A stretch of DNA of 64,000 nucleotides from CAZSDW01 sp964605705 (lineage in GTDB: Bacteria; Fidelibacterota; UBA2242): assembly GCA_964605705.1 (NCBI GenBank), contig CAZSDW010000009.1, forward strand, positions 41,607 to 105,606. The letters run 5' to 3'. Shown here one piece after another: positions 27,866 through 35,641 of the stretch. The notes beneath the pieces were generated by a model that saw only the letters and a program-made list of their open reading frames with translations, was not told the origin of the DNA and searched no databases. The position numbers and the translations under genes are program-made. Every line of letters starts with the position of its first letter. Within the stretch, counting starts at the first letter, position 1.

Positions 27866-28675
27866 ATGAAAAAATTAATGTCATTTTTAATGGTGTCACT
27901 AATGGTTACTTTAGCAATGGCTGGTGCAAAAGATAGGATCAGTATTGAAGGTTCTACAACGGTTCTTCCGATTGCACAGATTGCTGCTGAAGAGTATATG
28001 CTGGCAAATCCGAATATGGAAATAACAGTGCGCGGTGGCGGATCCGGGGTTGGCATCGCCTCGCTGATCGAAGGCAGTTGCAATATTGCTGACGCTTCTC
28101 GTTCCATGAAAGATAAAGAGATTCAGGAGGCGATTCACAAAGGCGTCAATCCGGTTGCCCACGTTGTGGCGATGGACGGCATCGCTATCATCATACATCC
28201 GAGCAATGCGATCAACGGATTGACTATCGAACAGATAAAAGCTATTTTTACCGGGCGAATTTCCAACTGGTCAAAAGTCGGCGGTTCGGATAAGAAAATT
28301 GTGATTATTTCCCGGGATTCCGCCAGCGGAACTTATGAAGCTTTTGGAAAGCTGGCGCTGAATGGCGACAAAGTCCGGGCGGATGCTCTTTTAAGCGCCT
28401 CCAACCGGGCAGTGATCACAACTGTCGAGACCACACCCGGCGCCATCGGTTATGTCGGTTTAGGATATCTGACGAAGAAAGTCAAAGCAGTCGAGGTTGA
28501 CGGTATTCAATGTCTGGAAGTGAACGTGCTATCCGGCGAATACCCGCTTTCCCGACCACTGTTCATGTACACCAATGGCAATCCAGGTGGTCAGCTGAAA
28601 GCCTTTATCGATTTTATCAAAAGTCCGGAAGGTCAGAAGCTGGTTGAAGAAGTCGGCTATGTTGGTTTAAAATAG
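27866..28675 (+). CDS. pstS: Phosphate ABC transporter substrate-binding protein
   Basis: A 269-residue periplasmic phosphate-binding protein starting at the ATG at 27866 behind AGGAGATA. A signal peptide to MAGAK is followed by the PstS phosphate-binding blocks ISIEGSTTVLP, RGGGSGVGI and ISRDSASGTYEAF. It captures phosphate for PstCAB. It is 19 bases after the porin gene and starts the pstSCAB-phoU run. Confidence 0.94.
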   Translation: MKKLMSFLMVSLMVTLAMAGAKDRISIEGSTTVLPIAQIAAEEYMLANPNMEITVRGGGSGVGIASLIEGSCNIADASRSMKDKEIQEAIHKGVNPVAHVVAMDGIAIIIHPSNAINGLTIEQIKAIFTGRISNWSKVGGSDKKIVIISRDSASGTYEAFGKLALNGDKVRADALLSASNRAVITTVETTPGAIGYVGLGYLTKKVKAVEVDGIQCLEVNVLSGEYPLSRPLFMYTNGNPGGQLKAFIDFIKSPEGQKLVEEVGYVGLK

Positions 28676-28710
28676 GACAACAAACCATAATAATCCCTCG
28701 ATGACGAGAT

Positions 28711-29595
28711 ATGAAATTTAAAAAAGACGATATCATCAAGTTGACGTTTTCAGCATTTGCATTTTCATCCCTGCTGTTTCTGCTAGGGATTATCGTCATT
28801 CTATTCAAAGAGGGTTTACCGGTTTTCGAAGTGGTCCGCCTGTTTGAGTTTATCGGCGGCAAAGCATGGTATCCGACCTATGAGCCGGCGTCTTTTGGAA
28901 TTTTACCACTGATAATGGGCACTGTTTTTGTGACCCTTGGCGCTATGGTGATATGTGTGCCAATCGGAATAGGTTCAGCGCTTTACTTACATGAAATTGC
29001 CGGGTATCGACAGCGCATGATCTTGAAACCGATCATCGAAATCCTGGCGGGGATTCCATCCATTGTCTATGGATTTTTCGGGATGGTCATATTGGCGCCA
29101 TTTCTTCAGAAGTTACTGAATATCCCGGTTGGATTATCGCTCTTTACTGCCAGTGTGATTCTGGGAATAATGGCGGTTCCGACAATTAGTAGTATTGCTG
29201 AGGATGCGCTGAACTATGTCCCGAAAACCTTCCGGGAAGCCTCTTTTGCATTGGGAGCCAATCGCTGGCAGACTCTGACCCGGGTCGTAATTCCGGCAGC
29301 CGGATCGGGAATTTCCACATCAATTATTTTGGGAATGAGTCGGATTGTTGGTGAGACGATGACCGTTTTGATGGTGGCGGGCGGTGCGGCAGTCATCCCC
29401 CATTCGATTTTTCAGCCGGTGCGTCCCATGACGGCGACAATTGCCGCAGAAATGGGTGAGGCTGTGATGGGAAGTCTGCATTACCACGCCCTGTTTGCGA
29501 TTGGTCTGATACTGTTTCTGATGACGCTCTTTTTCAATGTGATAGCGGAACTCATCAGTCGCCGCTACCGATTAAAACTGGGAATAGGCAGATGA
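28711..29595 (+). CDS. pstC: Phosphate ABC transporter permease
   Basis: A 294-residue inner-membrane permease with six hydrophobic helices and the BPD_transp_1 loop EDALNYVPKTFREASFALGA that contacts the ATPase, followed by GMSRIVGETMTVLMVAGGA, typical of PstC. It lies first of the two permease genes and overlaps pstA by four bases (ATGA). With PstA it forms the phosphate channel. Confidence 0.93.
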   Translation: MKFKKDDIIKLTFSAFAFSSLLFLLGIIVILFKEGLPVFEVVRLFEFIGGKAWYPTYEPASFGILPLIMGTVFVTLGAMVICVPIGIGSALYLHEIAGYRQRMILKPIIEILAGIPSIVYGFFGMVILAPFLQKLLNIPVGLSLFTASVILGIMAVPTISSIAEDALNYVPKTFREASFALGANRWQTLTRVVIPAAGSGISTSIILGMSRIVGETMTVLMVAGGAAVIPHSIFQPVRPMTATIAAEMGEAVMGSLHYHALFAIGLILFLMTLFFNVIAELISRRYRLKLGIGR

Positions 29596-30449
29596 TCAGC
29601 CGAGCCAAAGTTTCACAAGGGATCGGATTCAGTGCATTGTATATGTCGGTACTGCTGGCGCTGTTTTCACTTGGAGCGATTATCTTCTTTATCACAGTGA
29701 ATGGCATTAAAGTCATTTCATGGGAATTTTTGACCGCTGTGCCCCGACGAGCGATGACCCAGGGAGGCGTTGCACCGGCGCTAGTCGGTACATTTTATCT
29801 GACTGCCGGTGCGATTTTATTTGCACTGCCACTGGGATTGACAACGGCTATTTTTCTCACTGAGTACAGCCCCAAAAATTTCATCGTTAATATTATCCGG
29901 ATGAGTATCAACAACCTGGCGGGAGTCCCGTCGGTCGTATTTGGGCTTTTTGGTCTGTCCATATTTGTAAAATTCCTTGGTTTCGGAGTGTCGATTTTAT
30001 CAGGAAGTCTGACTCTTGGAATTATGATATTGCCTGGCATCATTTCGGCATCTCAGGAGGCGCTGCTGGCAGTTCCCCAATCTTTACGGGAAGCATCCCT
30101 GGCAATCGGTGCCACCCAATGGCAAACTATTCGGCGAATTGTGATTCCTTCCGCAATGCCCGGAATTATGACAGGTCTTATTTTGAGTGTTGGCAGGGCA
30201 GCCGGGGAGACGGCGCCAATTCTTTTCACAGCGGCGACCTTTTACACCAGAGGTTTTCCCAAATCGATTTTCAGCGAAGTGATGGCATTGCCCTACCATA
30301 TTTTTGCATTGATGACGGAAGGAACCTACCCGGAAAAACAGACGATGATCGCATACGGTTGCGCTTTATTGCTTTTATTTCTGGTATTGACGATGTCGGG
30401 ATTGGCAATTTATCTACGCCAAAAGCAGAGGAAATTGGAATATGTCTGA
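29592..30449 (+). CDS. pstA: Phosphate ABC transporter permease
   Basis: A 285-residue permease with six helices. The blocks GGVAPALVGTFYLT, NNLAGVPSVVFGLFGL, EALLAVPQSLREASLAIGAT and GRAAGETAPILFTAA identify it as PstA. It overlaps both neighbours, pstC by four bases and pstB by eight, so translation of the transporter subunits is coupled. Confidence 0.94.
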   Translation: MISRAKVSQGIGFSALYMSVLLALFSLGAIIFFITVNGIKVISWEFLTAVPRRAMTQGGVAPALVGTFYLTAGAILFALPLGLTTAIFLTEYSPKNFIVNIIRMSINNLAGVPSVVFGLFGLSIFVKFLGFGVSILSGSLTLGIMILPGIISASQEALLAVPQSLREASLAIGATQWQTIRRIVIPSAMPGIMTGLILSVGRAAGETAPILFTAATFYTRGFPKSIFSEVMALPYHIFALMTEGTYPEKQTMIAYGCALLLLFLVLTMSGLAIYLRQKQRKLEYV

Positions 30450-31206
30450 TCTGTTGGAACGGATGAAAACTGAAAAGGTCAGTTTTTATTATGGTAATAA
30501 ACAGACCCTGAATAATATAAGCTTACCGATTTACCAGAATAAGGTTACGGCTATTATCGGACCTTCCGGTTGTGGTAAATCCACCTTCATCCGATTATTG
30601 AACCGCATGAACGAGTTGATTCCAAATACTCATTTGGAGGGAAAAATTTACCTGGATGGAAAAGATATTTATGATCCCGAGGTGGACGTAGTCGATATTC
30701 GCCGAAAAATCGGGATGGTTTTCCAGAAGCCCAATCCTTTCCCGAAAACTGTTTATGAAAATCTCAGTTATGGTTTGAAAATAAATGGAATTACCGATAA
30801 GGCGTTTATTGAAGAACGAGTGGTCAAGAGTCTGGAAGAGGCAGCCCTCTGGAATGAGGTGAAAGACCGTTTGAACGAAAGTGCCCTGCAGATGTCCGGC
30901 GGTCAGCAGCAACGTCTGTGTATTGCCCGTTGCCTGTCGGTTCAGCCGGAAGTCATTCTCTTTGATGAGCCCTGCGCCAGCCTGGATCCGATTTCCACCA
31001 AGCGAATTGAAGAGCTGATCGAGCAATTGAAGGCACATTATACAATAATTATTGTTACTCATAATATGCAACAGGCAGCTCGTGTATCGGATTATACGGC
31101 TTTCTTTTATCTGGGGGAACTGATTGAATTTGATAAAACCGAGAAAATATTTACCGTGCCCAGTGATAAACGGACTGAGGAGTATATCACGGGGAAATTT
31201 GGTTAA
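30442..31206 (+). CDS. pstB: Phosphate ABC transporter ATP-binding protein
   Basis: A 254-residue ABC ATPase. Walker A GPSGCGKST (about residues 34-42), the PstB-type LLNRMNELIPN block, Q-loop GMVFQKPNPFPK, signature LQMSGGQQQRL and Walker B VILFDEPCASLDP are all intact, as is the switch His in IVTHNMQQA. It powers phosphate import through PstCA and takes part in signalling to PhoR. Confidence 0.95.
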   Translation: MSDLLERMKTEKVSFYYGNKQTLNNISLPIYQNKVTAIIGPSGCGKSTFIRLLNRMNELIPNTHLEGKIYLDGKDIYDPEVDVVDIRRKIGMVFQKPNPFPKTVYENLSYGLKINGITDKAFIEERVVKSLEEAALWNEVKDRLNESALQMSGGQQQRLCIARCLSVQPEVILFDEPCASLDPISTKRIEELIEQLKAHYTIIIVTHNMQQAARVSDYTAFFYLGELIEFDKTEKIFTVPSDKRTEEYITGKFG

Positions 31207-31248
31207 TCGCCTGGTTAATCCTAAATTGATATCTCCCGGGAGAGTAAT

Positions 31249-31905
31249 ATGTTATTAGAAAAAGTTAAAGAGTTAAAAAAAGATGTTATCGAGTTTGCCA
31301 CGCTGGTGGAATCGATGCTGAACAAGAGTATTAAAGGTTGGCAGAAATCGGACGTGTCGTTGTTAAAATCAGTCATTAAGCAGGATGAACCGCAGGCTAA
31401 TGCTTTTGAGATTAGCCTGGATCGGAAATGCACCGGCACCATTGCCCAATTTCAGCCGACTGCCAAGGATCTCAGGACGATTCTGATGGTCCTTAAAATG
31501 GGCAACGATTTTGAACGTCTCGGTGATGAGGCTGTCAGCATCTGCAAAGCGGGACTCTACCTGATTGAGAATCCAAAAGTCAGGATTAGTAATATCGACA
31601 TTCCCAAACTGGCGGATATTGCCATTGGAATGCTGAAAGATAGTATTTCCGCTTTTATTAACGAAGATGCCAGGCTGGCGACATTGGTCTGTGAACGGGA
31701 TAATACTGTCGATAAGTTGCGGGATGACACCCTGACGAAACTCGTGACATTTATCGGTAATGATCCGACGAAGGTTGTGAGCATCATCCGAATGATGGAT
31801 ATTTGCCGAAAACTGGAACGGGTCGCCGATTTATCGACAAATCTTTGCGAGGACATCATTTTCATAGTTGAAGGCAGAGTGATCAAACACGCCTTTAATC
31901 AATAA
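31249..31905 (+). CDS. phoU: Phosphate transport system regulator PhoU
   Basis: A 218-residue all-helical protein with two PhoU repeats, each holding the metal-binding E/DxxxD pattern (KMGNDFERLGDEAV near residue 83 and DICRKLERVADLSTNLCEDI near 183). PhoU links the transport state of PstSCAB to PhoR and represses the regulon in phosphate sufficiency. It is the last gene of the operon; about 150 bases of A+T-rich DNA with no clear promoter or terminator separate it from the FMN riboswitch. Confidence 0.94.
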   Translation: MLLEKVKELKKDVIEFATLVESMLNKSIKGWQKSDVSLLKSVIKQDEPQANAFEISLDRKCTGTIAQFQPTAKDLRTILMVLKMGNDFERLGDEAVSICKAGLYLIENPKVRISNIDIPKLADIAIGMLKDSISAFINEDARLATLVCERDNTVDKLRDDTLTKLVTFIGNDPTKVVSIIRMMDICRKLERVADLSTNLCEDIIFIVEGRVIKHAFNQ

Positions 31906-32055
31906 TTTCATTACCAAACTTTCCTCTTTTCCTAAGGGCTTCTGATGAGGTAGCCATGTTTTAATTCATCAAATGTTTATATCCCCTTTAAAAGGTATTA
32001 ATTGGTGGGAATACTTTTCTTGCATCTCCAAGTCGATAATCCTAAATTTATTCCG

Positions 32056-32172
32056 CGTCTTCGGGATAGGGTGAAAGTCCTAACCGGCGGTGAAAGCCCG
32101 CGAGTCCCGCCACGGCGAGATCGAATCTGTGGAAGTCAGGTGCCGACGGTAAAAGTCCGGATGGAAGAAGAT
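32056..32172 (+). ncRNA. FMN riboswitch (RFN element)
   Basis: The leader of the riboflavin operon carries the conserved RFN blocks in order: TCTTCGGGATAGGGTGAAAG, CCTAACCGGCGGT, GAAAGCCCGCGAG, a variable hairpin, GTCAGGTGCCGACGGT and GTCCGGATGGAAGAAGAT. The outer P1 helix pairs TCTTC at the 5' end with GAAGA at the 3' end. The element binds FMN and, through the terminator that follows at 32183, should shut off ribDE-BA-H when FMN is plentiful. TCGGGA at 32061-32066 is complementary to the terminator's 5' arm (TCCCGA, 32082-32087 in the next hundred, that is 32182-32187) and could act as antiterminator. Confidence 0.95.
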
Positions 32173-32182
32173 TTTAAGAAGT

Positions 32183-32203
32183 CCCGAGCGCTCGGGTTTT
32201 TTT
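32183..32203 (+). terminator. Riboswitch-controlled terminator abutting the ribD start codon
   Basis: CCCGAGCGCTCGGG (32183-32196) is a perfect palindrome able to form a 5-bp hairpin with a GCGC loop. Seven T follow directly, and the next base is the A of the ribD ATG. The hairpin also covers the only G-rich stretch that could act as ribosome-binding site, so it may control both transcription and translation. Confidence 0.85.
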
Positions 32204-33289
32204 ATGGATCAACATAAAAAACGGATGAAACAGGTTCTTGACCTTGCCGAGCAGGGCAAGGGCTACTGCAGTCCTAATCCAATGGTCGGTACCGTATTAA
32301 TAAAAAATAACAAGATCATTGGTGAGGGCTACCATCGCCAGTTTGGTGCCCCTCACGCCGAAATTGAAGCCATTCGGCAAGCCGGCTCCGAAGCAAAAGG
32401 CGCTACTCTTTATGTGAACCTTGAGCCCTGCTCCCATCAGGGTAAAACGCCACCATGCACCGCGAGTATCATTTCAGCGGGAATAACTGAAGTATATATC
32501 AGTATGATTGACCCGAATCCGGTGGTCAATCGTCGGGGAATTCAACAATTAGAAGCGGCGGGAATCAAGGTTCATGTTGGTCTTTTAGAGCAGGAATCGA
32601 AGAACCTCAATCGCGGATTTATTTACTATATCACCAAAAAGAGACCCTGGATTACTTTGAAAATGGCAGAGACGGCGGATGGCTATATCGCTGATGTTTC
32701 AGGAAAAAGCCAATGGATCAGCGGAGCCGAAGCCCGGCAGTATGTCATGGAACAGCGCACAAAGCACGATGCGATTATGGTGGGAATGGGAACGATTTTC
32801 AAAGACAATCCCAGCCTTTTGCCAGTTGATACGAAGCAATTTATTCCTTATCGAATAGTCCTTGATGATACATTTAATATTCCCCCGCGCCTGAAACTGG
32901 TTTCGGATGAATTCAGAAACCGGACAATTATTGTGACAACCCAGTCAGGTAAAGAGAAGAAGATAGAACAATTTAAAAAAATGGGCGTCAATGTGCTTCA
33001 GGTTCCGGCAGATTCTTTCGGATGGATCGATCTGCCTGCGGCGATGAAGTGTCTTGCAGAATTTGGGATCACTTCTGTCTATTCAGAAGGCGGTGCTCTT
33101 GTTGCAGGCTCACTTATTCAAAGCGGACTGGTGGATGAGTTGCAGCTGTTCATAGCGCCCAAGATTCTGGGTGAAGGAATTTCGACATTCGGCGGATTCA
33201 TGAAGTCGCTGGATAATGCGGTGCAATTAGAGTGGGACGAGATGCGCAAACTGGGACAGGATATTTTAATCAGGGGAAAGTTACTGTAA
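32204..33289 (+). CDS. ribD: Bifunctional diaminohydroxyphosphoribosylaminopyrimidine deaminase / 5-amino-6-(5-phosphoribosylamino)uracil reductase
   Basis: A 361-residue bifunctional enzyme for steps two and three of riboflavin synthesis. The N-terminal deaminase has the zinc motif HAEIEA and PCSHQGKTPPC (about residues 51-86). The C-terminal reductase domain starts near residue 148 (ITLKMAETADGYIA) and uses NADPH. The ATG at 32204 touches the leader terminator; an in-frame ATG at 32225 is an alternative start that would keep all conserved residues. The stop TAA shares its last A with the ribE ATG. Confidence 0.94.
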   Translation: MDQHKKRMKQVLDLAEQGKGYCSPNPMVGTVLIKNNKIIGEGYHRQFGAPHAEIEAIRQAGSEAKGATLYVNLEPCSHQGKTPPCTASIISAGITEVYISMIDPNPVVNRRGIQQLEAAGIKVHVGLLEQESKNLNRGFIYYITKKRPWITLKMAETADGYIADVSGKSQWISGAEARQYVMEQRTKHDAIMVGMGTIFKDNPSLLPVDTKQFIPYRIVLDDTFNIPPRLKLVSDEFRNRTIIVTTQSGKEKKIEQFKKMGVNVLQVPADSFGWIDLPAAMKCLAEFGITSVYSEGGALVAGSLIQSGLVDELQLFIAPKILGEGISTFGGFMKSLDNAVQLEWDEMRKLGQDILIRGKLL

Positions 33290-33939
33290 TGTTTACCGGG
33301 CTGGTTGAAGAACTTGGTACTATTCGGCGGGTAAGCACCAGTCTCGAAGGAAAAAATTTCGAGATCGCTGCTCAGAAAGTTCTGGACCAAATTGCCGTCG
33401 GAGACAGCATTGCCATCGATGGTGTCTGTCTTACGGTTGTTTCTTTTGGCAAATCCGGATTTACTGCTCAGGCGGTTCAGGAAACCCTGACAATATCGAC
33501 CCTGAAGTACTTTAAATCCGGAACGATTGTAAACCTTGAACGCGCAATGGCAGCCAATGGACGCTTCGGTGGGCATTTTGTTCAGGGGCATGTGGATGGC
33601 GTCGGGAAAATTACCGATATTCGGAACACTGGAAAAGCAGCGCTGGTTTCGGTTGAAATTCCGCCGGATTTAAGTCGTTATGTCATCCATAAAGGTTCGA
33701 TAGCAGTTAACGGTATCAGTTTGACAGTGGCTGAAAAATCGTCCAACCGGATTATGATATCGGTAATACCGACAACCTTTGAGAATACGAATTTATGCAA
33801 GCGGAACGTTCACGATTATGTGAATGTCGAGGTTGATATGCTGGCAAAGTATATCGAACAGTTTGTTGCCAATCCGGCAGTAAGCGGAGGATCAATCTCG
33901 GAAGATACGATTAAAAAGTGGGGCTACGGAAAGTCCTGA
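33289..33939 (+). CDS. ribE: Riboflavin synthase, alpha subunit
   Basis: A 216-residue riboflavin synthase starting at the ATG at 33289 in a TAATG overlap with ribD. The opening MFTGLVEELGTI and the two lumazine-binding repeats (GDSIAIDGVCLTVV ... GGHFVQGHVDG and KGSIAVNGISLTVAE) are diagnostic. The enzyme dismutates two lumazine molecules to riboflavin and a pyrimidine that RibH reuses. Confidence 0.95.
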   Translation: MFTGLVEELGTIRRVSTSLEGKNFEIAAQKVLDQIAVGDSIAIDGVCLTVVSFGKSGFTAQAVQETLTISTLKYFKSGTIVNLERAMAANGRFGGHFVQGHVDGVGKITDIRNTGKAALVSVEIPPDLSRYVIHKGSIAVNGISLTVAEKSSNRIMISVIPTTFENTNLCKRNVHDYVNVEVDMLAKYIEQFVANPAVSGGSISEDTIKKWGYGKS

Positions 33940-33954
33940 AGATAAGGTTCTATC

Positions 33955-35163
33955 ATGAAGTTCAATACAATCGAAGAAGCAATAACTGATTTTAAGGAAG
34001 GAAAATTTCTTATTGTGGTCGATGATGAGAACCGCGAAAACGAGGGTGATTTCATCATTGCTGCTGAGAAAATAACGCCGGACGCGGTCAATTTTATGGC
34101 AAAATATGCGAGGGGATTGATGTGCGTGGGACTTTCCGAAAAACGGGCGAAAGAGCTGCATCTTGATCTAATGGTTTCCAATAATACCGCCCTCCATAAT
34201 ACCCGTTTTACTGTCAGCGTGGATTATAAAAAGGGTACCACAACCGGGATTTCGGCATCGGATCGAGCTGCGACAATCAAAGCGCTGGCTGATTCTGAGA
34301 CGGATCCCGATGATCTCGGACGTCCCGGACATATTTTTCCGATCATCGCCCGATCCGGGGGAGTGCTTCGCCGAGCCGGACATACCGAGGCATCGGTGGA
34401 CCTTGCTTTAATTGCCGGATTGCTGCCGGTCAGTGTCATGTGTGAGATTATGGATGAAAGTGGTGAAATGGCGCGTGGCGAAACGCTGTTTGAAATTGCC
34501 GGAAAACATGCTATCAAAATTATAACCGTTGCAGATTTGATCGAATATCGACGTAAAAATGAACGCTATATTGAGCGAATCAGTGAAGCGGTTCTGCCGA
34601 CAAAATACGGGCAGTTCAATATTGTGGTTTATAATGACCATATCACCGAGAAGGAACATATTGCGATGGTGATGGGAGATGTTTCCAACGGTGAGCCGGT
34701 CTTATTAAGGGTTCATTCGGAATGCCTGACGGGCGATGTATTTGGCTCGCTGCGTTGTGATTGCGGTGATCAGCTGAAAAAAGCGATGGAAATGATTGCG
34801 AAAGAGGGGCGGGGTGTTGTACTTTATCTTCGGCAGGAGGGACGCGGTATCGGCTTAAAACATAAGATCAGCGCATACAATCTTCAGGATAAGGGTCTCG
34901 ATACTGTCGAAGCCAATGTTCAGCTTGGTTTTTCCGCCGATTTGCGGGATTATGGAATGGGCGCCCAGATGCTGGCGGATCTGGGTATCAGGAAGATGAA
35001 ATTACTTACGAATAATCCCAAGAAAATTATCGGATTACAGGGCTATGGTCTTGAAATTGTCAGTCGGGTTCCCATTGAAATTCCGCCAAATCCCCTGAAC
35101 GTAAAATATTTGAAAACAAAAAGAGATAAAATGGGTCATATGATCCTGAAAAATGAAAAGTAG
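33955..35163 (+). CDS. ribBA: Bifunctional 3,4-dihydroxy-2-butanone-4-phosphate synthase / GTP cyclohydrolase II
   Basis: A 402-residue fusion supplying both precursors of riboflavin. The N-terminal half (DHBP synthase) shows DDENRENEGDFIIAAE and GVLRRAGHTEASVD. The C-terminal half (GTP cyclohydrolase II) shows the zinc ligands in CLTGDVFGSLRCDCGDQL and the RQEGRGIGL motif. It is 15 bases after ribE and 7 bases before the preferred ribH start. Confidence 0.95.
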   Translation: MKFNTIEEAITDFKEGKFLIVVDDENRENEGDFIIAAEKITPDAVNFMAKYARGLMCVGLSEKRAKELHLDLMVSNNTALHNTRFTVSVDYKKGTTTGISASDRAATIKALADSETDPDDLGRPGHIFPIIARSGGVLRRAGHTEASVDLALIAGLLPVSVMCEIMDESGEMARGETLFEIAGKHAIKIITVADLIEYRRKNERYIERISEAVLPTKYGQFNIVVYNDHITEKEHIAMVMGDVSNGEPVLLRVHSECLTGDVFGSLRCDCGDQLKKAMEMIAKEGRGVVLYLRQEGRGIGLKHKISAYNLQDKGLDTVEANVQLGFSADLRDYGMGAQMLADLGIRKMKLLTNNPKKIIGLQGYGLEIVSRVPIEIPPNPLNVKYLKTKRDKMGHMILKNEK

Positions 35164-35170
35164 GTGTATT

Positions 35171-35641
35171 ATGGTCAAAACATTTGAAGGTGTATTATCA
35201 GCAGAAAAGATGAGGATGGCAATTATTGTCAGTCGTTTTAATGATATGATTACCAAGGAACTGCTCGAAGGTGCAATTGATTGTCTGAAACGGCATGGCG
35301 CAAATGAAGACAGCATTCATGTTTACTGGGTGCCGGGCGCGATGGAAATTCCACCGGTTGCAAAATCTGCCGCGGATACAAAAAATTATGACGGCGTGAT
35401 CTGTCTTGGCGCGGTTATTCGGGGAGCGACTCCTCACTTTGATGTTGTCGCAGCTGAATCGTCGAAAGGCGTTGCCCGCTTATCAATGGAATCCGAAGTC
35501 CCGATTATTTATGGCATTCTGACGACCGATACCATTGAACAGGCACTTGAACGCGCCGGCACCAAAGCCGGAAACAAAGGCTGGGATGCTGCATTAAACA
35601 TGATAGAAATGGCAAATCTGATGAGAATTATTAAAAGGTAA
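35171..35641 (+). CDS. ribH: 6,7-dimethyl-8-ribityllumazine synthase
   Basis: A 156-residue lumazine synthase. The ATG at 35171 is preferred to one at 35153 (inside ribBA) because AGGTG at 35162-35166 is well placed and the product then begins at the usual family position. Motifs: IIVSRFNDMIT, VPGAMEIPP, GAVIRGATPHFDVV, KAGNKGWDAA. It condenses the RibBA and RibD products into lumazine. The last base of its stop codon touches the start of the next gene. Confidence 0.95.
   Translation: MVKTFEGVLSAEKMRMAIIVSRFNDMITKELLEGAIDCLKRHGANEDSIHVYWVPGAMEIPPVAKSAADTKNYDGVICLGAVIRGATPHFDVVAAESSKGVARLSMESEVPIIYGILTTDTIEQALERAGTKAGNKGWDAALNMIEMANLMRIIKR

Noticed and set aside
32002..32217. Open frame of 71 codons across the riboflavin leader
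   Set aside because: It covers the FMN riboswitch and its terminator; the conserved RNA blocks explain the sequence.
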